In this document: positions 21,832 to 31,981 of the stretch, one piece after another
Numbering within the stretch: the first letter of the stretch is position 1
How the letters are laid out: every line of letters begins with the position of its first letter
DNA from: Rhizophlyctis rosea
Lineage: Eukaryota; Chytridiomycota; Chytridiomycetes; Rhizophlyctidales; Rhizophlyctidaceae
Assembly: GCA_027596075.1 (NCBI GenBank)
Contig: JADGJC010000010.1
Span: 1-56,448, forward strand
Length of the DNA stretch: 56,448 nt
Direction: 5' to 3'
The notes under the pieces: generated by a model
The model's database searches: none
Told to the model about the DNA's origin: nothing
The model's input: only the letters and a program-made list of their open reading frames with translations
Program-made: the position numbers and the translations under genes

Positions 21832-24800
21832 CTAACACAGCTTCTCGAGTGCCTCCAAATCAACACTCTTCACCAACAGCAGGAAGTTCTTGATATCCAT
21901 CCCGCCACTCTCCTCCTCCGACCGTTGCTGACCATCGTCCTCCTGCATCTGATCCGTAAACTGCTGCCCCTGTTCCTCAAACTGCTGTCCCTGCTGCTCA
22001 AACTGCCCCTGCTGCGTAGACACCGCCTGCCCCTGTGCTCCCGTCGGCTGTTCCTGCATCCAAGGCGTATCCGCGTCCTGCTCCGCCATCGCCCCCTCCA
22101 ACATCGCATCCGGCACGAAACCCCGCGCCGCCGCAAGCTCCGCCTCCCTTTGCTGCAACAAACCACCAAAGTACTGGTTAAGCATCCCAGCCGTCTCCAC
22201 CTCATCCGTCAACCTCTTCACCTCTCCCGCCAACCCATTCACATCCTGCATCAGTCCAGTAATGATCTGCTGCCCCTGCTCCTGACAAGCCTTGTAATGC
22301 TTCTCCCATTCATTCTTCAATTGCGTCTCCTTCTCCCTTTCCGCTTCCACCTTCGTAAGCTGACTGCGGAGTTCCCGAAGGTGTTGCTCCAATCCCACGA
22401 CTTTACCCTCCTCCTTCCTCAACTCCCCCGCCGCAGCACTCTTCTCGGATTGAACCTCCTCAACCTTCGCCCTCAACGACCTCTCGATCCCCGCCCGCCT
22501 CCTCAACTCCTCCTCAAGCCCCCGATGTTTGTCCTCCCGACTGCGCAAGACCTCCTGCACCCTCTCCATATCCTTCTTCAAAGACTCCGAGTTCTCCCTC
22601 AAATCCTTCAAAGCCGCACCATTCTTCTCCAACAGCCGCTCCTGCTCCGTGATCGTCCGCGCCAGGATATCAGCCTCCGACCGCGCATCCCCAGCCTCAG
22701 TCTCAAGCTCCTTGACCCTGGTCTCCAACCGCGTAATCTCCTCCTTGGCCTCCTTGAGTTCCCTCTCGTCCACCGTATGCTGCTCCAGCAGTGTAACAAT
22801 TTCCTCCTTCCTTCCCAAAGACACCGCCGTGGCCTCATTCAACTGCTCCTCCATCATCCTCACAACCTCCTGCTCTCCCCTAAGTTCCCGCTGCAGCTCT
22901 TGGTTCCGCACCACCAGCTGCCGTTCCTTCTCCTGACTCTTGCCCAAATCCTCCCGCGTATTCGCCAACTCCGTCTGCGCACGACTCAGAACCCTCTTCA
23001 CATCCTTCAACTCCTGCTTGATCCTCCCATCATGAACTCCAGCAGCGCGAAGTGTCTCCAACTCCGCCTCCAACTCCGCGACTTTCTTTCCCTTGGCGTC
23101 CCGCTCAGCTCGTGCAGCGACCACCATATCCGTAGCTTCGTTAAAATACCCCTCGACCGCATCGAGCTTCTTCCACGCACCCGCCAACTCGCACTTGACG
23201 TCCACCAATTCCGAGTCCTTCGTCCGCAACTCACTGCGACAGGCATCCAGCGCCGTCTGCACTCGCCGCGTCTCACGCCGCGCTTCGCGACGAGTCCTCT
23301 GAACTTCCTCCCGCCCAAATTCCCTAACAGCATCGACCCTCTTCAACGCCTCCCCCAAATCCTGCTCAAGGACATCAAACTTCTCCCTCAAGGTCTTCAA
23401 ATCCCGGCTGTCGTCCTCCCGGCCCTCCAACGCACGATCCAGATTGCCATTTGCCCACCGGAGCTTTTGGTTCAGCTCTGCAATCTTCATCCCTTGGTCG
23501 TCAATGCGACAGTAAGCCCACGCACCCAAAGCCATCAGCACCAACAAAAGGACGGCGGTGGAGGAGGGGAGAGTATTATCCGCACCGTATGGGCCGGGGA
23601 GGGAGACGAAGGTTTCCACCGCATTCGTAGGAAGTACCGTAGGCGTAGGCGTAACGGTGGCGGTAGGGAGAACCTTGGCGGTGCGGGTGGGATGCGGCGG
23701 TGTGGTTGTGGTGAAGGACGTGGACGTCTGGGTGGTGGTGTGTGTCACCGTTTCAATGATTGTGAAGGTGATTGTTGTTGGGATGGTCGTCGTCTTGGTT
23801 GTTGATGCCTCCACCGGATTGATCTCCAACCTAGGCATACACGTCGACGCCGTAACCGTCGAAGTGGGAGCAGCCCGAACCCCATCATCATGCATCCCCT
23901 CCTCACTAACCTCCTCCACAATCGGCATCACATTCTCCGGAGCCGCAACAGCAGCCGGCAAGCCCTCTACCCTCCCCGTCCCGGTCGCCCCACACCTAAA
24001 TGTCTGCACCGCCCTACTAACTCCCTTCCTCACCATTCCAACAAACCCCCTAATCCACCCCCCAACCCTCCTCCCAACCCCCTCAAAAACGTCCCCAATA
24101 ACCCTCTTCACAACCAAGCTCAACGGCAGATCCTCCTTCCCATCCCTCCGTCCCACAACCTCCCCATCCTTACCCCCCCTCTGCCCGTTGACGTCCAAGT
24201 CCCGTTTACGCGTCACCGGCCACTCCTCCATTTGTCGAGACATAAGGAGCTTCGGGAGAGGCTCGTTGTGCGTGGTGGATGCCGTGGTAGTGGTAGTGGT
24301 GGAGGTGGTGTCCGCGAGAACCGGGGATGCAATCGTGCTCGCAGCAAGAAGAAGAAGGAACAGCACCGCGAGCCTGGAAGATGAAAAGCCTTGCTTGCAC
24401 CTGTTGCGAGTCGTCGTAGCGAGGGTTGGATGCGACGCGGTAGGCGGTTCCGGCGAGCCGGGTTGGTCATTGGCACTATCACTCTGCATACTCTCAACCG
24501 TATTCGCCCTCTCCGGATTCCCATGACTACCACCCGTTGCATGCACCCGGAGTTTCAGTGCTGCCTTGTTTGCGCGACCGGAGACGAAGATGATGATGAT
24601 GACGATCGACCCGATAATGCATCGCAAGCGGCAAACCCGTCCACGGATATGGGCAAAGTCGCGGTAGATGACCGACTGCCCCCCCATCCCTTCCGCCCTT
24701 AACCGCCCATTCCTCTCAACCCAAAACCCATCCCCACCAACATTCCCCCCCGCTCCCTCCCAAAACTCAACGCTCACAACCCCCCAAACAAACTCCCCAA

Positions 24801-25635
24801 CCCTCTTCAAAACCTCCAAAAGCCTCCTCAACACCCCCAAAAACTGCTTCTCCCCCTGCGACGGCGCCGTTGGTGTCGGTTCAGCATCTTGACCAACTAC
24901 GCTACCGACCATGTCGCTCCTGACCGGGACGTAGGATGTTTGGACGTAGTGTGCGGAACCCTTGGGGTAGGCGGTGGCGTTCACACTGACGTAAGAGTAG
25001 CCGTTCGATGCCGTGTGCGGTGTGTGCGTAGGTTCAGGACTCTGTATACAAAGAAGAAAGGATGGATGGATGGTTAGTATCGATGCATGATGAGGTATCC
25101 GATGGATGGATGGCGAAAGACGGTATTCTGACGATGAAATACATACCAAAATGACCCGAGGATAAAGGTACGCAAACAAAGACCCCGCAATCAAAACCGC
25201 AAACGCCAAGCCCAAAACCGTACCCATTCCCCCCTCTTTTTTTGTGGTTTTGTAGAGTTTTGACGTTTTTTTGTTGGTTTTGTGTTTTTTGTGGACCGCG
25301 AGACTGATGCGCGGGATCCGGTGGAGCTCGAGGATTGCGACGATGAAGATGACGCCGACGATGTGGAGGACACCTGCCAAGATCAACGACAGCCCGTCCA
25401 CGCCGAACAACCCCTCGAAGAGCACGGGGTGTTGGCGGGCGGTGTCGGCTTCTTGGGGGCCCATGGTGGCGACCAACCCGGAGGCGTGAGCCGTCACGGG
25501 CGGCGCGATGACAACCGGGGGGATTCGACCGGTGTCGAGGAGGGGGGTGTAGTCGGAGTTGAAGGTGATGTCGGAGGAGGTAAGGAGGGTGAGGGAGGAG
25601 AAGAGGAAGAGGAGGAAAGGAAGGAGCGGAATCAT
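21832..25635 (-). CDS. Large multi-pass membrane protein with long C-terminal coiled coil
   Basis: The start is the ATG at 25635 (MIPLLPFLLFLFSSLTLL, signal-anchor-like). A 105-nt intron (GTATGT...TATACAG) lies near 25145-25040 and is frame-neutral. Hydrophobic helices follow in order: LSLILAGVLHIVGVIFIVAI, VLGLAFAVLIAGSLFAYLY, IIGSIVIIIIFV, LAVLFLLLLAASTIA and AVLLLVLMALGAWAY. Between them are Thr-rich mucin-like stretches, amphipathic Val/Arg segments (VVKRVIGDVFEGVGRRVGGW) and a Lys-rich linker. After the last TM, about 450 residues form a continuous charged coiled coil up to a Gln-rich tail (QQGQFEQQGQQFEEQGQQF). About 1,230 residues after splicing. Probably a membrane-anchored tether or scaffold, which is inference only. 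It could also be two or three fused neighbouring genes, since an ATG before SDSANDQPGS near 24487 could start a separate protein. Confidence 0.6.
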   Translation of the reverse strand: MIPLLPFLLFLFSSLTLLTSSDITFNSDYTPLLDTGRIPPVVIAPPVTAHASGLVATMGPQEADTARQHPVLFEGLFGVDGLSLILAGVLHIVGVIFIVAILELHRIPRISLAVHKKHKTNKKTSKLYKTTKKEGGMGTVLGLAFAVLIAGSLFAYLYPRVILVCISSSEYRLSPSIHRIPHHASILTIHPSFLLCIQSPEPTHTPHTASNGYSYVSVNATAYPKGSAHYVQTSYVPVRSDMVGSVVGQDAEPTPTAPSQGEKQFLGVLRRLLEVLKRVGEFVWGVVSVEFWEGAGGNVGGDGFWVERNGRLRAEGMGGQSVIYRDFAHIRGRVCRLRCIIGSIVIIIIFVSGRANKAALKLRVHATGGSHGNPERANTVESMQSDSANDQPGSPEPPTASHPTLATTTRNRCKQGFSSSRLAVLFLLLLAASTIASPVLADTTSTTTTTTASTTHNEPLPKLLMSRQMEEWPVTRKRDLDVNGQRGGKDGEVVGRRDGKEDLPLSLVVKRVIGDVFEGVGRRVGGWIRGFVGMVRKGVSRAVQTFRCGATGTGRVEGLPAAVAAPENVMPIVEEVSEEGMHDDGVRAAPTSTVTASTCMPRLEINPVEASTTKTTTIPTTITFTIIETVTHTTTQTSTSFTTTTPPHPTRTAKVLPTATVTPTPTVLPTNAVETFVSLPGPYGADNTLPSSTAVLLLVLMALGAWAYCRIDDQGMKIAELNQKLRWANGNLDRALEGREDDSRDLKTLREKFDVLEQDLGEALKRVDAVREFGREEVQRTRREARRETRRVQTALDACRSELRTKDSELVDVKCELAGAWKKLDAVEGYFNEATDMVVAARAERDAKGKKVAELEAELETLRAAGVHDGRIKQELKDVKRVLSRAQTELANTREDLGKSQEKERQLVVRNQELQRELRGEQEVVRMMEEQLNEATAVSLGRKEEIVTLLEQHTVDERELKEAKEEITRLETRVKELETEAGDARSEADILARTITEQERLLEKNGAALKDLRENSESLKKDMERVQEVLRSREDKHRGLEEELRRRAGIERSLRAKVEEVQSEKSAAAGELRKEEGKVVGLEQHLRELRSQLTKVEAEREKETQLKNEWEKHYKACQEQGQQIITGLMQDVNGLAGEVKRLTDEVETAGMLNQYFGGLLQQREAELAAARGFVPDAMLEGAMAEQDADTPWMQEQPTGAQGQAVSTQQGQFEQQGQQFEEQGQQFTDQMQEDDGQQRSEEESGGMDIKNFLLLVKSVDLEALEKLC

Positions 25636-25990
25636 CTTCTTCGCGTAATACAGTTTTTGGTAAAGGGTAATCACTGTTGAACCTATTGGAAGCTTTACTG
25701 CGATATCGGCTAGTACGGCCACACACTCAAGTTCAAGTCACAAGAGGACAAATGTCGCGAAATGTCGTGGTATTAGTTGGGGACTAAATACGCGCGAGGA
25801 ACTTGAAATTTGTTGGAGAAAAAAGCCAGAACGAGAAAAGCGCAGTTCTATGAGTTGATATGTGTGCGAGTGTTCCCATTCATGAGGGTCGAGTTGGGGG
25901 CACAGTCATGGAGATCTCCAGTCACATTGATAGATTTCTGTGGCACAGCACCTGTTACAACGTCATAGTGTTTGAGTGTCTTGGCATGGA

Positions 25991-26030
25991 CAATGACACA
26001 TATTGACACATATTGACACATATTGACACA
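25991..26030. repeat. 10-bp tandem repeat
   Basis: The unit tattgacaca is repeated about 3.7 times without mismatch. A simple sequence repeat. Confidence 0.9.
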
Positions 26031-26630
26031 CTCACTTATTGGCACCCATTATTACAGGGATATCAATCCTATGGGACCGTGACTACCGTGTGTCGAGTCG
26101 GATGCATTGGTAAGTAAACAGGAGGGGCTAAGCCACGTGGTAAGGATTGATGGTTGGGCGGGTTTTGTTTACTCGCTGGTTGGAGGTGATTGTCGAAAGT
26201 GATTCCCACTAAGAGGTATATCGAGTTAGTGCTTCGTATTGAAGGACCGTGTGCTTCCACATAATACGCTACCTTGTACAATGCACCATAGGATTCCTTG
26301 GCGTCACGGATCCCGCACTTCATCCACCCGCATTCCACGCACCACACACTTCCCCAAAACACATCAAATCCAAAAACCCAAAAACCCAATAAACTCGCAA
26401 CCAAAAATTCCCCAAAGCCAACACCGACACACTCAAAATGCCAAAACAAAAAAAAGAAAAAACCCACAATACTATTACCACACCACTTCACCCCGCCATT
26501 GATTCAACTCCCAACACCATCAATCCTCTTCCAAAACACGAATCCACAACAATCCCCTCTCCAATCAGGCCAAGCAAAATCGACATCCACACATAAACAT
26601 CATGATCCCATCTAACCAGGACATCGATCT

Positions 26631-26836
26631 GAACATGGCAACCCCTCTGGCATACCAAAGTAGTCTGCCACTATCCAAGACTCGGAAATCACAGTAGATC
26701 CCCCTCGTACATAGCGACATCGACGCATCCAACGTAACGAACCACAGCTGACCATAAAATTGAGAATCGAACATGGCGACCACCTTTGGCATTCCAAAGT
26801 AGTCTGCCACTATCAAAGGACTCAGAACTCATAATC
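26631..26836. repeat. Pair of direct repeats, spacing 138 bp
   Basis: Copies begin at 26631 (gaacatggcaacccctctgg) and 26769 (gaacatggcgaccacctttg). Both continue ccaaagtagtctgccactat and then diverge. About 85% alike by eye. Confidence 0.75.
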
Positions 26837-27189
26837 ATCTCCCTCCTAATAGAAAATCAACCCATCCAAGACATTCCAACGGGGGGCATTCAAGCACTCT
26901 CCTGCTTTTCTGAAAACGAGGGTTGTATCCATATCCTGAGCTCTTCACTCTCTTCATGGTGTGTGTTCGGTTGGTGCGACCGGAATGAAGGAGCCGATTG
27001 CTTCTTGCCTTTTTCGTGGTGGTGGCCGTAATTATGACAAGGCCCCTAGGGTGCGCGTTTCTGTGCGGCGGGAGGCGATGAAAGTCCTCCGATTTCGTAG
27101 GACCCTGGCGACGTTGTGGCTTGGCGCGTTTTGGTTGTGTGCCAAAACTCAAAGTGTCTTTCCAACTCGCTTTCTCTTCTGCCCTTCTG

Positions 27190-27784
27190 CCCTTTGAAAA
27201 TTCAGCGGTTGACGTGGGATGATATCTGGGCGCCCCTGCCGAGCGAAATTCCCACCCGCATCAACTTGCAGCTCCTCAACCTCCACCTCCAGCTCCGCTT
27301 CCTTGTCCTGCTCCTCCCGCAAACTCAAGCGGAGAGAGTCAATCTCCGTCTGTACGGCCCTTTGTTGGACAAGTTGGTTGATGGCTTGTGCGGAGGGGAG
27401 TGACTCGCCCTCTGAGCGGCCTGCGAGGGCGTTTAGTGCTTCTACGTCTTCTCGCGGACTTTTCCACTTCTGATGGGCTTGTGAGGACGTCTCGTTCTAG
27501 TTTGTCACGTTCTCGTTCGGCGTCTTTGAAGCGTGCTTTTGCGGAGGTGGATTTATGGAGGCGGTCCAAGTTCAAGTTGAGTGGTGACAAGAGCGGATTG
27601 TTTCTCTTGGATTTCTGTTTGTGGTTGCTTCCCACTGGTATGACTTGGGTTATGTATTCTTCCATTTGTCGCGTATGGGTTGTGGCGGTTGCTGTGCGTG
27701 GGTCGTCGAGGATGTCGCGTTGGGAGAGGTGGGCTATGAAGTATATGCTTACTAGGGGGTCTTCGAATTACTACTACATGCACC
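27190..27784 (-). pseudogene. Frame-broken coiled-coil gene, unknown
   Basis: Minus-strand coding-like blocks run in order: SIYFIAHLSQRDILDDPRTA then RQMEEYITQVI in one frame; QPQTEIQEKQSALVTTQLEL in a second; DRLHKSTSAKARFKDAERER and DKLERD back in the first; and QKWKSPREDVEALNALAG with AINQLVQQRAVQTEIDSLRL and SLREEQDKEAELEVEVEELQ in a third. Blocks abut without room for introns, so at least two single-base frame changes are needed. The heptad pattern indicates a coiled coil. The order helical N-terminus then coiled coil suits a complex subunit such as a kinetochore or tether protein, but no family is recognised. Confidence 0.4.
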
Positions 27785-28150
27785 TTAAACTCGACGCTTT
27801 ATCTTCAAATACGCACAAAACAAAATTTTCTTGCAGACGACGTTGAAGGGGGAATATAATGTATTCTTTGTGGTTCATATTTGCAACCAGCCCAATCACA
27901 CAGATTGCAAGTGGCCATTTTTCTTCGCCGGTTCCCATGGTACTGCAAATCGCTCACAATCGGTAAACAAGAAATGAAATCATCACGTCCTGCTGACGAG
28001 GGGTTGATCGTATAGAGGCCCCCGCGAGATGGACCGGTTTTCTTTCTCGTTTTTCGCGGGTCATCAAATCACGGAGTTGATCGTCATCGTATCTTTATTA
28101 CAGCCACGTGCGAGCGGATCAGACTCGAAAGAACGACCTCCTTGGCTAAC
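27785..28150. other. Short intergenic stretch
   Basis: No supported gene. It lies upstream of both the minus-strand coiled-coil locus and the plus-strand locus at 28168, so it may be a divergent promoter. Confidence 0.3.
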
Positions 28151-28167
28151 GTAAACAAACTTCTACA

Positions 28168-28754
28168 TTGGACACTGACCATTTTCACAATATCGTTGAC
28201 AGATTTGACAGCTTGATTGGTCCAACAACATACAACAATAGTGTGCAAGAACTATTATCACGCCTAGTGAGACTACCTAGGGAGGGGTCTTTATTCCTGC
28301 TCCCTGTTGTACTTTTGAGTGATAGTCAGACCCGAGAAGCATTCCATACATTTTTTGATTATACTGCCCTGTTTCACGGGTCGGTGCTGCCGGTAATAAA
28401 CTCTCGTCCAATGAAGGCGGATGGGCTTCCGGTCCTGAGTTCACGCTGTGGGACGCTCGGATTGAAACCTCATATCTCCAAAGGTGGGTAGCTGACCAAA
28501 CGATGGAGAGTGGGAATTTGGTGGCCGGTGTTGGTGGGTCGGTTGGGATGGAGACGGAACGGAGCGGAGAGATGGTGGAGCAAGAGGTGCGGGAGGGCGA
28601 GGTGAAATGGGTGGGACGGGAAGGGGTGAGGATTGTTGAGGGGGAGCCAGGATATGAAGTTCTAGAGGAGGAGAAGGACGATGAGGGGTGGATGACGCCT
28701 TTGGAGGACGTTGATGGTATGGATGGGAGTTTTTTGTGGTTTTTGCTTGAATGA
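28168..28754 (+). pseudogene. Unknown plus-strand gene with one frame change
   Basis: The first frame reads DTDHFHNIVDRFDSLIGPTT, LLSRLVRLPREGSLFLLPVV and FHTFFDYTALFHGSVLP to about 28420. The coding signal then moves frame to EFTLWDARIETSYLQRWVAD, TMESGNLVAGVGG and an acidic C-terminus (EEEKDDEGWMTPLEDVDGMD), stopping at 28754. There is no good splice pair at the switch. The start at 28168 is not a clear ATG context and an upstream exon is likely. No family recognised. Confidence 0.4.
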
Positions 28755-29303
28755 ATGTGGCGTGATGGTTGTTGGCATTTCCCACTTTACTGAATGATTT
28801 TGATGGGGTTGCGTCAAACGACCACCCCCAAGCCATTCATTTATCTGTGATTCTGTCAAGTCTGTTTCCTTCCATTTTCATGGACCAAAAAGGAGGCAAC
28901 GAGGGTTCCGACACACCTCCGATATATTTGTGTGCCATGATGTTCATTGATAGGTGCATCTCTGCGCCCACAGTAGTACCATATGTCTCCCATCAGCACA
29001 AAATGGTGGGGGTTGGGGACAATGGGGGGAATGGGGGGACTTATCGGATCAGATATGGTGCATTCGGAAAGTGACACTGCGCTCTTGTGTGGCGGTGTGG
29101 CGTCGTCGCACTCAACTTTTCCGCATCGGTGATGAACACGACAACTTTTTTGTTTACTATTTCTTGGTGGCAAGGTTGGACGCTGTGTTTACCTCGCTCC
29201 TACATATATATACAGCGTGAAAGTCATCGTCTCCCGACCGTTGACATCGCCTCTTCCCTTTTCCCCGTCCTCCCCGTCCTCACCCCGGTACACCACCACC
29301 AAG
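28755..29303. other. Promoter/intergenic region upstream of the SSS transporter
   Basis: About 550 bp without a supported gene. A tatatatatacag stretch at about 29203-29216, roughly 90 bp before the ATG at 29304, is a plausible TATA element. The pyrimidine-rich sequence after it is typical of a fungal 5' UTR. Confidence 0.4.
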
Positions 29304-31672
29304 ATGTACCCCTCCACAACCCTCTCCCAAGTCCTCATATACCTAACAGTAGCATTCTTCTTCTCTATCGGTGTATGGGCTGGTCTCCGCAAAAAACAGA
29401 CAAAAGATAATTGGTTGACTGCTCGCAACACCCAGAACTGGTTGTCCTTAGGTGTTAACTTTTTTGCTGCTGGTATGTGTCCATGTCACGCGGACTGGTG
29501 TCTTTTTCTGTCAAAGGGGGAGGGGAGTTGGGGGGGGGGGGGGAGTGGAACTGAGTCCCGCGGGTGGGGCTGGAGTGAAGCGGTGGATTGAGTCCCGCGG
29601 GTTGGGGCTGGAGCGAAGCGATGGAAATGAGTACCGCGAAGCGGTGGAAATAGGGGTGGGGACAGGGGGTTGGTTGGTTGGTTGGATGGGTTGTAGGTGG
29701 TGTGGGTTGTGATAGTGTGCATGGTGATGTGGATGAGTCTGTGGAAGGACCCTCTGCAAAAACTAACCTTCCCTCAACTCCCACCACACAGGCCTCGGCG
29801 TTTGGACCGTCTTCGCAATCCCCGAAGTAGGCACCGGCCAAGGTCTCATCGGCAGCATCGACTACGCCCTAGCATGCATCCTCCCCCTCTTCCTCCTCTG
29901 CTACATGGGGCCCCTCCTCCGCCGCAAAAATCCCAACGGAGTAACAATCACCCAATTCGTTCACGCCCGCTTCGGTTGGGTGCCCCAACTACTCACAAAC
30001 TTGATGACGATCTTCTATATGGGGATTTACTTGATTTCCGAATTGACTGCACTGGCGTTTTTGTTGGAGACGTATGGGATTGATCCGCTTTGGCCGCAGA
30101 TTGTGGTTTGTTGTGCGACGATTATTTACACGGGTGAGTAGTGCGCGTTTTTGTGGGTTGGAAGGGTTTGTTTACTTTTGGCGGGTTGGGATTGCGGAAT
30201 TGGGGACCTTGCGCTGGCTGTATGAGCATGAAGTGGTTGCAGTCGGCTCGGTCGATCCAAGGATTGGCTGGATTACAGATTGTGCTTAGTTTGTGCATTT
30301 GGATGTGACTCTTGAATGCCTGAGTCGGCAGTGGATGCCGTGCGGAGAACTGAACATCAATGGAATGATCATGTCGTATCAGAGGATGGATGCGGAATGA
30401 AAGAAGGTTACCGCACAATCAACGGCATTGAAAAATCGCTTGCGGTTGTTGCGTCAAATGGGAATCAAAACTTACACTTCCCGTACTAATCTCGCCCCCC
30501 AAATCCCAACAGCAATCGGCGGCATGCCCGCCTCCCTAATCACCGACCGCTTCCAAGGCTGGATCGTCATGGCCCTAATGCTAATCGCCATAATCGCAAT
30601 CGGCACCACCGTCCACATCCCTTCCTCCCCCGACGCACCCTACGGCCTCATCCCTCCCACCAGCATCGGCTGGCAAAGTCTCTACACCCTCCCCGTCGCC
30701 GTCACCGCCGCCAATATCTTCCACCAAGGGTACTGGCAACGCGTCTACAGTGCGCGATCGAACAGGGACTTGTACCTTGGTGCGGGCTTTGCGAGCGCTT
30801 TGTTGTTCCCTGTTATGTTGGCGTTTGGTATTTTGGGAATGGTGGCGGTGTGGAGTGGGTTGAGTCCTATGTATAACAGTGTGGCGTTTTTTAACATTAT
30901 GGATGCGTTGCCGGCGTGGGCGAATGCTTTCGTTCTTATGCTCGCCGTAGCATTGGTCGCTTCTTCCACCGATACGCTCCAATCCGGTTTCGCGGCACTC
31001 ATCACAACCGACATCCTAATGAACAAAGTATCACTCCTCTGGGCTCGTCTCGGTGCCGCGCTTATCAACATCCCGGCTATCATCCTCGCGCTGAAGGGGT
31101 ACTCCGTTCTTCAACTCTTCCTTATTGCGGATTTGATTGCAGCTGTTGTTGTCGTGCCGGTTATTTTGGGATTGGTGACGCGGTTGAACGGGGTGTTGAA
31201 CGGGTTTGATTTTGTTGTTAGTGTCATTGGAGGATTTCTTAGTATTATTGGGTTTGGATGGGTGTATGGAGGTAGTTTGGAGTATGGGGTGAAGCTTTTG
31301 GGGTTACCTAATGGGATGAATGTGTAAGTGTTCTTGCTTTCCTCTCGTGTTTTTGCTTCTGGTTGACGTGCCAACATCCAACTCACACAACCCATCCCTC
31401 CCACCAACGACAGCTCTGGCGAATCAATCGGAGCCTTCATCGCCGCCCCGCTCGGTGCCCTAGTCTTCATGTTCCTCTCTGCTCTTATCCGTAGACCCGT
31501 CATGAAGTGCTTCGGATGGAAGACGAACCCGTACCAGGACCCTGTTTCCTCTCAGGATGATGACGAAATCAACGTCACGGCGGAGCACCACAGGGCGGAG
31601 GATGTCGAGAACAAGGAGGAGGTTCGTCATGTGCCTGCGGAGGGGAGGAGTAATGAGACGGTTGTTGCGTAG
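29304..31672 (+). CDS. Sodium:solute symporter (SSS) family transporter
   Basis: Secondary active transporter with about a dozen TM helices; fungal relatives include DUR3-type urea/polyamine permeases, but the substrate is not assigned here. Exons: 29304-29472, 29792-30133, 30513-31323 and 31414-31672 (526 aa), all phase-compatible. Visible features are TM1 (LIYLTVAFFFSIGVWAGL), NWLSLGVNFFAAG then GLGVWTVFAIPEVGTGQGLI, NGVTITQFVHARFGW, the SSS-typical IGGMPASLITDRFQGWIV, NIFHQGYWQRVYSARSNRDL, and SSTDTLQSGFAALITTDIL. A hydrophilic C-terminal tail ends SNETVVA. Residue signatures SSTDTLQSG and DRFQGW support the family. Introns 1 and 2 are unusually long for this window (319 and 379 bp), and the first carries G-rich repeats. 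Located in plasma or vacuolar membrane by inference. Confidence 0.88.
29530..29655. repeat. G14 run and degenerate tandem repeat in a transporter intron
   Basis: Fourteen consecutive G (29530-29543) are followed by repeats of about 37 bp with the core gagtcccgcggg.tggggctggag and gaagcg.tgga, two full copies and one partial. The whole block lies inside intron 1 of the SSS transporter. Confidence 0.8.
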
Positions 31673-31981
31673 GTGTGGTTTGGGGTTGTGTGGCGTGGGT
31701 GTGTGGGGTTGATGTGTATATTTTCGGTAGTGGGGTAGTATGTAGATGGTAATGGTGTGTATTTAAGATAGATAGTATGGACTTTAACAACCAAAAAAAG
31801 GGCAAGGAACGCAAGTAAACAGCATTGGGTAGGAGTATAGAACGCACTTGTATGTAGAATTTTTGATTTAAGTAATAGGAAATATAACTACTTCTATGCT
31901 ACATGCACGATTTGCAAAGGACCAATCGAGAAGAATATATACATTCGAAACCAAGTTTGTTCATAATACCATACTTGCTGA

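Larger units (their letters stand above)
25723..27180. other. Intergenic, repeat-containing, no supported gene
   Basis: Short frames only. It contains a 10-bp tandem repeat (25991-26030) and a pair of 68-bp direct repeats (26631-26698 and 26769-26836), which together keep a minus-strand frame open in which DYFGMP is repeated. Composition around 26330-26590 is strongly C/A-biased on the plus strand. Confidence 0.45.

Noticed and set aside
21781..23805. 674-residue plus-strand open frame rich in Leu/Arg/Pro
   Set aside because: It is the exact antisense of the long coiled-coil frame (Glu/Lys codons read backwards give Leu/Phe/Arg). No domain and no independent start.
25991..26030. CRISPR-like array or iterated origin
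   Set aside because: The repeats are directly abutting 10-mers without spacers, in a eukaryotic genome; a simple microsatellite.
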